From Goniomonas avonlea (lineage: Eukaryota; Cryptophyceae; Goniomonadida; Goniomonadaceae), in the NCBI GenBank assembly GCA_003573635.1, contig QUTJ01031716.1, positions 1 through 15,774 of the forward strand: DNA of 15,774 nt, written 5' to 3'. Below are positions 1 to 6,770 of this stretch, one piece after another. The notes under the pieces were generated by a model. The model saw only the letters and a program-made list of their open reading frames with translations. It had not been told where the DNA came from and did not search any database. The position numbers were made by a program, and so were the translations under genes. Position 1 is the first letter of the stretch, and each line of letters opens with the position of its first letter.

Positions 1-139
1 ATGGGAGAGAGCGGGGGACGGGGGGAGAGCAGCAGAAAGGATGAGCGAGGGGTGGCGGGGGGAGGGATGAGTGAGCGCAGCACGCGTACAACTCCGTCTC
101 GCTGTCTCCCCCCTGCGTCGCTGACGGTCACACCTGCAG

Positions 140-259
140 CAGCCTCAACCGCCCGCGAGATCCCTCAACGAGAGGCTGATGCCGTACCGCAACGTCCCCC
201 GCCCAACACACTTCACGCCCCGCAAGCTCTCTTTGGTCCAACAGCAGCCGCAAGCGTGA
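140..259 (+). CDS. possible 3'-terminal exon of an upstream + strand gene
   Basis: A candidate last exon of about 40 codons. It is preceded by CTGACGGTCACACCTGCAG, which reads as a branch-like CTGAC followed by an acceptor ending at 139 (or at 142 after a second CAG). The open frame then runs to a TGA at 257-259. The peptide is rich in Pro, Arg and Gln, beginning QPQPPARSLNERLMPYRNV and ending SLVQQQPQA. Bases 1-139 are purine-rich then pyrimidine-rich, as expected for the end of an intron. An AATAAA at 393-398, about 135 bases downstream, could serve as a poly(A) signal. No family is recognised. A longer overlapping frame (1-345) is low-complexity and less convincing. The TGA falls inside GTGAGG, so a further splice from this exon cannot be excluded. 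Confidence 0.3.
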   Translation, partial: QPQPPARSLNERLMPYRNVPRPTHFTPRKLSLVQQQPQA

Positions 260-923
260 GGCCGCCACTGGAGCATTTTCACGGTTCCAGCGACTCTGCG
301 ACACCAACAAGGACGGTCTCGAGCCACCCTGACCCGATTATATAAATAAGATTACATCTAGATTTAAGATGATTAGATTAGACCCGATGACTAATAAATA
401 ATCTAGATGAGATCAATCCCAGACTTTCCATGTTTGTTTTTTCCGGCCTCAATGTGATCTGTCTCACGATTGATGTCTATCAACGCCAAAATTGTATGTG
501 CGATAGATTTTGTCCATCTGGCATGCACTCCTGTCCAGTTTGGCCACAGAGCCTGTAAAACAGTTGCATAAAGCGATCGGGGCCCGTCCCCCCCCCAGAG
601 TTTTTGAGCTCTCAGCCAAAAGAATCGACCGTCACGGCGTTGTGTGACTCGAGAAGCTGCTAATAAATAGGACTTTATTGTTCATTTCGGATGAATGCGC
701 ACGAAAGCGTGGCACAACCCGATTTTTTGGGTTCGATACAGCAGGAGCAATTGCAACAACAAAAGTTTACAACTCCAGACGTGCTCGGGCAGACATGCTC
801 GGGTACCAGCAGGCCACGGGCGCCGGTTCGCTCAGGCTTATCGCAGAGTAGTCCAGACGAGCTCGAGATCGGTCCATGACTGAAATCAGTGAGTCGCGAC
901 TCGCTCCACACGGTCCACAATCC

Positions 924-1045
924 GTGACTGGTCGCGGAGAGGTTCATACAGCCAAATCAGTGATACACCCTAAATAAGTGACTGGTCGCGGAGAGGTTCA
1001 TACAGCGCAATCAGTGATACACCCTAAATTAGTGACTGGTCGCGG
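924..1045. repeat. 54-bp tandem repeat, 2.3 copies
   Basis: Units start GTGACTGGTCGCGG at 924, 978 and 1032, exactly 54 bp apart. The first two differ at very few positions (for example CCAAATCAG versus GCGCAATCAG). The third stops after about 14 bp. No ORF crosses the array convincingly. Confidence 0.9.
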
Positions 1046-1118
1046 GATACGGTACGCGATTCATCGAAGGTAGCTGAGCGTGGATTGGTGTACACGTCCA
1101 TATCAACACATACGTGGA

Positions 1119-1155
1119 CACACCCACCCACACCCACACACCCACACCAACACAG
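1119..1155. repeat. CA/CCCACA-rich low-complexity tract
   Basis: Imperfect runs of CACCCACA make up this stretch. Similar tracts occur in the introns of the EF-hand gene, for example 9761-9819. Confidence 0.75.
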
Positions 1156-1392
1156 CATGGATGCTGACTCACATGGCTCACAGGGAACCGGTGACGGTGA
1201 CTCGACCCAGTCAAGTTGCTAGTCATGGTGGTACTGTGGGACTGTGGCAAGCTCGACTTGGCCACGACCGTCATAATAACTAGCTCGGGGAGAGGGTTGG
1301 GCGATAACCGGTGACTGTGACAGGCTCGAGCTGCCCGACGAAAGCTTTTGCTCGGCAGCTCCGGCACAGGTCGGGTGGTCCAGAACAACTAC

Positions 1393-1430
1393 CTGGTCTG
1401 GATTACAGAGCGCTCGCCAAGCTAGACCAG
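1393..1430 (-). other. inverted repeat just after the NC2-alpha stop
   Basis: CTGGTCT (1393-1399) pairs with AGACCAG (1424-1430). A G-U wobble and one more pair extend the stem to 9 bp around a 20-nt loop. It starts two bases beyond the stop codon of the minus-strand gene, so it would lie in the first part of its 3' UTR. Its role is unknown. Confidence 0.45.
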
Positions 1431-1431
1431 C

Positions 1432-4400
1432 TTACTCATCATCGTCATAATCGTCAACGAGCACCCGTGATCGCCCCACAGTGACCGGGGCAGGCGCGGC
1501 CGCAGGGTCGGCCGCTGCGACTCCTGCCGCGGGAGGTGGTGCTGCGGGGGCAGGCGGCGCTGCTGCGGGAGGTGCTGCTGCGGAAGCAGCAGGCGCAGGT
1601 TCACTTGCAGGGGCAGGGAGTGCGGGAGGAGCTGTGGCAGCGGGTGCGGGTGCGGGAGGTGGTGAAGGGGGTGCACCCCCACCCCCACTGCCGCCGTTCG
1701 GTGGGGACAAAGACGCAGATTGAGGCGAGGAGTTGGACGGTTTCGTTGGTCCGCTAACTGACCCGCTCGTACTCCCCTGCTTCTTTTCTTGCTGGATGCG
1801 GGCTTTGGTGTCTGCCTTCTCTGCCTTCTCCGCCTTCTCGGCCCGTTTCGCCTCTGCCTTCTCCGCCTTTGCCTGGTGTGTTGTGTTGCTTGATGTGACG
1901 TGCGCGATGTTTTCTCGGGACGAATGGAGATAGAACTGGGAGGGAGAAGGGGGTTCCGACCATCCAGAGAGTGATGGTGAGTGTGCACAGTGGGAGGGAA
2001 AGGGAGAAGAGGGATCGTCTAAGGCCTCCCCGATGACGGGGTTTCGGGTTTCGAACTCCATTCTTCAGGATATGGGGTTTTGAACGAACCGGAAGTGACC
2101 GAGCTGAAGTTCCGCCGGCGTCAGAAGTCTGCACGTATCGATCCATGTGCATCCGACACCCCCCCCCCCCCATCTGCTTACTCGTCGACTCACCTCCGCC
2201 TTTGCCTTTGCCTTATCTGCCTTCAATCTCGCCCGAGCTTCAGCACGCAACTCCGCCTTGTGCGCTTTCGCGTCGGCCTTGTCCTGCCCAGGAGGGGGCT
2301 TTTCACTCTTTATTGGCTGCTGCCCTGCAGACCACGCCTGATCTTGCTGCGGCTGATACTGGTGCTGGTACTGGTCCTGCGGCTGCTGCTGCGGGTGCGC
2401 CGGTGCCGAGGACTCCGAGTCGAAATTCAGGATGGCCGAGATTGGTGCACCAGTGCGCTGGGGTGTCAGTTAGTCCCAGGACTCTGCTAGGTCCACCTCG
2501 CGATAGGGGAGAGTTGATACCACAGTCCTGTGACATCTCAACAAATGAGGCTGTGTTGTCTGCCTGAGGGAAGCACAGGCCACGCTCGGCAGCTTCACTA
2601 GTTATCATTTACGCGTGTGTATCACGAGCGGGAGCTTTCCTGGTCCCTAGCTGGTAGATCTAGCGCCTCGATGTTAAAAACTCTCTCCTTGGTGGTTTCA
2701 TCATCAGAAACTGTCTTTTAGGGATTCAAGGGGGCAAAAAAACTAAAACATGGGCCAAAAAAATGAAAATCTCGTATTTTTGGCAAAGAAGGGGAAATAT
2801 CGTATTTAGATGACAGGGCGCAACAGCGCAGGTGGTGCAAGGAAAACTCTAGCAAGCTGATGTTCTCACTAGAAAGCGAGGACTGTGGCTATATTTGAAT
2901 CTGAGAGTCACGGTGCACGTGTGGGCTGTCAATTACAGGTTGCCTCCCAGTTTCTACAGTATCGAACTGCGGGTTCAAAAACTGCAGGATACACATCCCC
3001 GACGAATCTAACGGGGATCAAAAACTGCGTAAGGGCTCACACACGATATCAACGGCGATACTGGACGGCGTGGTCCAAGAATCCAATAATTACTGCAGAT
3101 TTAGGCGAGAGAAATATGCCTATTCAGGGGGAACTGGAAGAGAGGGGGCTGGGGCGCGCGGGGGCGTGGGGGCATCTTGGCGTCTTGCGAATCAACAGTC
3201 AAACCTCTAACCAGTTGAAGGCTTCTCACGTGTAGTGCACAGAACGCAAAGGAGAGCAGGGACAAGCACGCGCGAAAAAAAAGACGCAGAGGAAGGGAGG
3301 GGGAAGCGGGGGAGAGATCGACATAAAGACTGAGAGACAGGGCCACCCACCCACACCCACAGGCGGGAGACTCAGAGACACACACAAAAGATAGAGTCAA
3401 GACGGACCGATGGTGGTGGTCGCGGGTTGGGGTGGGTTGGCATGGGATAGCTCTGACCCCCGGGCATTCCGTGCATATACGGGTGACACTCCCCCATCGG
3501 ACCTCTTGCCATTCCCGGATGCAGACCAGGATTTGAAGGATCATCAGTCTGATACATCATCATGCCTGGAGGTGGCATCATATGCATGGGCATCATGCCA
3601 GGTGGCATCATTCCTCGTGCCATCCCAGGATGCATTGATGGATGCATCTGCATCCCAAGGGGCATGCCCTGCCCGCCACCCTGAGAGTTCTGCATTTGCA
3701 TCTGATACATTTGCTGGGGATGCATCTGCTGCATTTGCGGGGCCATCGAATGTGATGCTTGGGGCATAGGCCCCGAAGCGCTTGGAGATGAGGCTGTTGG
3801 TGAGGCCACGGCTCCTCGGCCTGTGCCTCGATTAACAAAGATGAGAAAACAAACATCGCGCCGAGCTCACCTCCACCACGTCCACGGCCTCGACCACGCG
3901 ACGTCGGACTTGAGCCACCCTTTGCACGTTTCGGTTTCGCCGTTGCGCCGTCTTCGTCTTCGATCTTCACCTTTGCCTGTTGATTCAGTCAGTAAAAAGA
4001 AGGATCAAGAAAGATCAAGAAAAGTACTGACCGGTCGACCCCGTCCTCTTCCACGACCCGCATTGCGGCGACGCTTTTTCCCTTTCCCTCCATCTTCGCT
4101 GGAGTCAGACGAATCGTCATCCTCTTCCTCCTCCTCGGCCTCCTGGTCAATGCTGCACACGAACGAGCGGTGAGATGGATGGTGCCACAACGCGACAACG
4201 CACCAAGCCTGTTCTTCTGCAGCTTCATCCTCTGCCGTCGGAGCCCCCACGATATCCGTAAGAAAATCAAAACGTTCGTTGTTTTTGACGCATCCACGAC
4301 TGTGCACCCCAGGTCAGCACGGGTCGCAAACGCGGGTCAACACACAGGTGTGAGGCCAAAACCGTTTTGGCTTTGCGGGCTCGTGTGACTTCAACTGCGC

Positions 4401-4643
4401 TAGTCAAAAGAGACTCCAAGAAAAGCTCGAGACATTTCGCTGCCATACGGATGAGGAACTGCGGACAAGAGACGAGCACGCACAAATGACAACTGGAGTG
4501 CCTTTGGCAATCTTCCCAACCTCTTCATCTGTCTGCATAATTTTCTTGATACGTGCCTGCAAGGTTTCATGAATACGCAGGAATGCGCATTCGCAACGTA
4601 CCGTGGGGAACCGCGTGGCGCGCTTGCTGCCCGCACGCATCAT
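1432..4643 (-). CDS. DRAP1: NC2-alpha / DRAP1, histone-fold TBP corepressor subunit, with a long low-complexity tail
   Basis: NC2-alpha pairs with NC2-beta/Dr1 through histone folds; in the nucleus the dimer clamps TBP on DNA and blocks TFIIA/TFIIB. Exons (minus): 4643-4602, 4556-4484, 4439-4346, 4299-4204, 4152-4032, 3976-3871, 3826-3408 (alternative start 3820), 2457-2194, 1872-1432. All are GT-AG with matching phases, giving 551 aa. The spliced fold (about residues 11-85) matches DRAP1 with no length change: RFPTARIKKIMQTDEE, then VVISKCLELFLESLL, RKAKTVLASHL and ERFDFLTDIV. Next come an acidic Ser/Glu/Asp stretch (about 106-122), GRGRGRP (AT-hook-like, 136-142), VKIE (145-148, a SUMO-site consensus), a Met/Gln/Pro-rich region (about 197-317), a Lys/Ala/Glu helix and a Pro/Ala tail. 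The end, VDDYDDDE, resembles the acidic DYD-type end of human DRAP1 (205 aa). The start is the first of two Mets, an N-terminus of about the expected length. The fold is near certain. Joining exon 7 to 8 across 950 bp is less sure: exon 7 could instead read to a stop near 3372. Confidence 0.9.
1873..2193 (-). other. 321-bp intron 8 of NC2-alpha, flanked by a 13-bp direct repeat
   Basis: The donor is GCGGAG|GTGAGT and the acceptor is CACACCAG|GCAAAG, in phase 0. The 13-mer GGCAAAGGCGGAG lies at both edges (2206-2194 and 1873-1861 on the minus strand). The 3' part of the intron is open in the downstream frame from an ATG at 2061, so an alternative start or a retained 3' portion is possible. The splice is preferred because it joins two Lys/Ala/Glu segments into one uninterrupted helix-like run. 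Confidence 0.6.
2159..2171. repeat. C13 homopolymer
   Basis: Thirteen consecutive C on the + strand, so a G run in the NC2-alpha transcript close to the donor of intron 8. Similar tracts occur at 588-596 (C9), 8135-8145 (C11), 12082-12094 (C13) and 15053-15065 (C13). Confidence 0.85.
2458..3407 (-). other. proposed 950-bp intron 7 of NC2-alpha
   Basis: The donor is TCG|GTCCGT (weak) at 3407. The acceptor is CTAACTGACACCCCAG ending at 2458, which is strong and has a CTAAC branch motif. Contents: a CT-rich stretch on the minus strand (about 3240-3370); an AT-rich block at 2690-2815 with three imperfect copies of a GGCAAAAAAA-type unit and two of AAAT(C/A)TCGTATTT; and two occurrences of TCAAAAACTGC near 2973 and 3017. 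A Pro-rich minus-strand stretch near 3130-3180 could be a missed exon but lacks a clear donor. The 116-codon + strand frame at 2885-3235 starts with GTG and has no recognised motif. Confidence 0.5.
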
Positions 4644-4904
4644 CACAGCACAAAAATCGGCAACACAACAACAACCCCTGTCTGTGTGTTTTTTTTTTAT
4701 TTTGAAAGTTTTTGACGTGCTCACTGTAGCTTACAACACTAACGACTTGAACGATAACTCATTTCATTCTCCGCTAAAAAAACTATAAAAAACTGAGGCA
4801 ACAAGTCTGAGTCCCACAATTTCTTGGCTCAAGGCACTTTCGCCGCCAAGTTTCGCGACCCAATCCAAAGAAACAAACCACGACAAGTTCCAACGACTGC
4901 CAAG
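4644..4904. promoter_or_regulatory. divergent promoter between NC2-alpha and the 122-aa gene
   Basis: The two start codons are 261 bp apart and face away from each other. TATAAAA at 4784-4790 lies 115 bp before the plus-strand ATG, a good candidate TATA box with a start site near 4815. On the NC2-alpha side there is a T-run on the plus strand (about 4690-4700) and no clear TATA box. Transcription start sites are not directly visible. Confidence 0.6.
4784..4790 (+). promoter_or_regulatory. candidate TATA box of the 122-aa gene
   Basis: TATAAAA follows an A-rich stretch, 115 bp upstream of the ATG at 4905. The distance would allow a 5' UTR of about 80-90 nt. Confidence 0.4.
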
Positions 4905-5377
4905 ATGGCCTTTGCAGCTCTATTGCAAAATGAACAGTACACGCATCGGGCTTGCGGAATGGTGAGAACGCTGTTGTGTACCTGCGAGCCGGTTTGCTGA
5001 TTTACTAATTTTACTTGCAGCACGCAAACGTTCGCGAGGTGTTGAGAAGCGTGCAAAAGGGTGACGATCCTGTTGTCGCTGCTGAAAGGATCCGCGAGAA
5101 GTGGAGAGAACTTCCTGAGCTTGGTGACATCCCAATGGGAATGATTTTTGGGACACCAATCGGAAAGGAACTGCTTGATTTGACCAGTGCGGAGGATGCC
5201 GTGGTGTTGTGCTTCATCATGGACCCAATGGACATTGATTGCAAGCAGGTATATTTTTTCCTTCTCTTGCTCCTTTTAACTTGGAAATTCCAGATGACTT
5301 TTATCAAATCGGATTCATTTGCAAGCGCGACGGCTGTGTTTGAAAAACTTTACAAGTGGGACTGGTCGGTTTCATGA
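4905..5377 (+). CDS. hypothetical 122-aa protein, three exons
   Basis: Not recognised. Exons 4905-4961, 5021-5248 and 5294-5377 join in phase 0 to give 19+76+27 codons, ending in TGA. Introns are 59 bp (donor GTGAGA, branch-like TTTACTAAT, acceptor TTGCAG) and 45 bp (GTATAT...TTCCAG). The start context is CCAAGATGGCC, and the first residues are MAFAALLQNEQYTHRACGM. The middle carries a charged helix-like stretch (VREVLRSVQKGDDP, ERIREKWRELPEL), then GMIFGTPIGKELLDLTSAED and a hydrophobic VVLCFIMDPMDID. The end is Trp/Tyr-rich (KLYKWDWSVS). No signal peptide is evident, and no membrane segment is seen in the spliced form. It shares a promoter region with NC2-alpha and converges on the 318-aa gene. 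It is probably a small soluble protein. Confidence 0.7.
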
Positions 5378-5557
5378 TGGTGATCCTCCCTTCCAGCAGG
5401 AGCCTTCATTTCGGGCTCCTCGCAGCATCATAGATTGGGTGTTAGAAACTTCTGAAAGAATGCCTTGCAACCTGTTTTGTCAAAAACAAAAAGCGAACCA
5501 AAAAATACATATGTTACAATCCTGTCAGAAGAACCGACGTCAACCCTTGCATTGTAT
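5378..5557. other. convergent intergenic spacer with a hairpin
   Basis: 180 bp separate the two convergent stop codons. A perfect 7-bp inverted repeat AGGAGCC/GGCTCCT (5398-5404 and 5414-5420, 9-nt loop) begins 21 nt after the plus-strand stop. No canonical AATAAA is seen on either strand. The long plus-strand frame that continues through here to 5942 is antisense to the minus gene and not supported. Confidence 0.5.
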
Positions 5558-6557
5558 TCATGCCCTCTTTTTGGCCTTATGGTGTCCCAGAGACGTGGAC
5601 GAACGACCTGTTCTGTCATTTCGATCAACCGAGCCTTGGCCCACAGTCAAGTTGGAAGAGCTCCCACCCATTTTTCGGGCAGCGGTCCGTAGTGACCGCC
5701 TTCCTGCCTCCATAGCTGGGTCACTTGACGACATAGTTTGGACCGGGCCAGGATTGCGCAGTATCCTGTTTGAAAAAGAGGACAGGGACGCCTTGCCCTC
5801 ATCAACAACAAAATTAGCTAAGTGCCGCATTGCAACATCCCTCATCTGTAAAGCTTTTGAGGCAGGTGCAGAGAGCAAGTCTACTGTTCCACCAGTGGTC
5901 ACACCCTCTGCTGTTCTTAACAACGCTGCTGCCGGTGCATGAAATGCCGACGCAGATAGAGTCAGCCCCTGCCGTTCTGGGCGCGGTTGACGCACAGTAA
6001 TGGTTCGCGGTTGTGGCTTGGGCTTACGGACAATCTTTGGGCGGACTGGTGGAGAGGGGGTTGGTTCGGAGGGAGCTGGCTCAATAAATTCCTCAATCAA
6101 CAAATCAGAAAATGCAGCTGCTTCGTCTTCTGAATGTTCAGAAAGTTCTTCTGTAAGATGGGTCGAGACGCTCTCATCATCAACACAAGGTGGCAGAGGC
6201 GGAGGCGTACGCCGGATCGAGGCCTGGGACAGCTCGAGATAAGTATCTGGCACAATCGAAAGGAGTGGGGGAGAACAGACCCGACAAGCCTCTTTCGCTT
6301 TTCTTCGTTTTTCAGCGTTATTGAATCGGATGATTCGCATCATATGAACTGCGCAAAGCACGGCTTTCATCTACGTGCGCGAGTCAGCCGTTGCGCGTTC
6401 CTTTGTATCGTACTCTGGCAATACGCCGCCAGATTTCCGCCTTTTTTGAAGGAGAAACAGGGGGGTCACAACCAAAAAGATCCAACACAGAATCATAACA
6501 TGGAGATTTCACCGAGGTCCGTCTGACGAGACGAAACCTCTGCCATTCCTTTGCCAT
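5558..6557 (-). CDS. hypothetical disordered 318-aa protein, two exons
   Basis: Not recognised. Exons 6557-6414 (48 codons) and 6370-5558 (270 codons plus TGA) flank a 43-bp intron (GTACGA...GCACGTAG, with an internal CTGAC branch-like motif), phase 0. The N-terminal 75 residues look folded and basic: MAKEWQRFRLVRRTSVKSPC, then AEIWRRIAR joined across the intron to MKAVLCAVHMMRIIRFNNAEK. This Cys/Met-containing amphipathic helix with basic flanks has the look of a calmodulin-binding helix, which is only a guess. The rest is mostly disordered: an acidic stretch (EELSEHSEDEAAAFSDLLIE), then a Pro/Arg/Lys-rich segment (RPKIVRKPKPQPRTITVRQP), a Ser/Ala part, and the basic end HHKAKKRA. The start at 6557 is preferred because the frame upstream lies in the promoter. 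It is head-to-head with the EF-hand gene. Confidence 0.7.
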
Positions 6558-6770
6558 CGCTGGCTTTGAACAAAGTGCATATGGTTGTTTATGGGTCACA
6601 TATGACACATAATGGGTGCCGGTCCGGCCCGGTCGCCGGTCGGACGGGACCCGGTCCCATATAGCAATCGCTATCCCGTTACCAAGAATATCTTTTTTCA
6701 AAATTCTCGCTGCAAACTTCGGAACTTGTGTGGAAGGCTTGCTTGGTTCTCAGCCTCAGGGCATCAAGCA
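6558..6770. promoter_or_regulatory. divergent promoter of the 318-aa and EF-hand genes
   Basis: 213 bp separate the divergent ATGs. The core is GC-rich within AT-richer DNA and holds CCGGTC four times on the plus strand (6619, 6629, 6636 and 6651). It also holds an inverted repeat ATAGC-AATC-GCTAT (6661-6674), a GTCA-CATA-TGAC dyad (6595-6606) and GGACC-C-GGTCC (inside 6646-6656). No clear TATA box is seen. These are candidate factor-binding sites only. Confidence 0.55.
6619..6656 (+). promoter_or_regulatory. cluster of four CCGGTC motifs
   Basis: Four copies of CCGGTC in the same orientation lie within 38 bp, spaced 10, 7 and 15 bp start to start, midway between two divergent start codons. 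The density suggests a binding-site cluster. The binding factor is unknown. Confidence 0.4.

Larger units (their letters stand above)
260..1431. other. non-coding spacer with repeats
   Basis: No convincing gene is seen. At 345-420 the DNA is AT-rich. An AATAAA (about 662) lies next to a TTTATT (673-678), so poly(A)-like signals face both ways. A C9 run sits at 588-596. Two overlapping 62-codon frames at 691-883 have unremarkable composition and no recognisable motif; a very small gene there is possible but not supported. The rest holds the 54-bp tandem repeat, the CA-rich tract and the hairpin listed separately. The phrase AACCGGTGAC(G/T)GTGAC occurs twice, near 1196 and 1316. Confidence 0.6.

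Noticed and set aside
1481-1757. Gly/Ala-rich plus-strand frame
   Set aside because: It is antisense to the Pro/Ala tail of NC2-alpha; the minus strand has the splice-compatible frame and the conserved-looking C-terminus.
2885-3235. 116-codon plus-strand frame inside NC2-alpha intron 7
   Set aside because: It starts with GTG and has no recognisable motif or promoter evidence.
3410-3769. 119-codon plus-strand frame
   Set aside because: It is antisense to the Met-rich exon of NC2-alpha and arises from its biased composition.
5319-5942. 207-codon plus-strand frame
   Set aside because: It runs through the 3' end of the 122-aa gene, the spacer and the antisense of the 318-aa gene, with no motif; the minus frame is longer and splices cleanly to an upstream exon.
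6612-6770. Upstream extension of the EF-hand frame to an ATG at 6612
   Set aside because: The extension crosses the GC-rich divergent promoter and has no domain; MESYGDDDFEDES at 6771 has a better start context.
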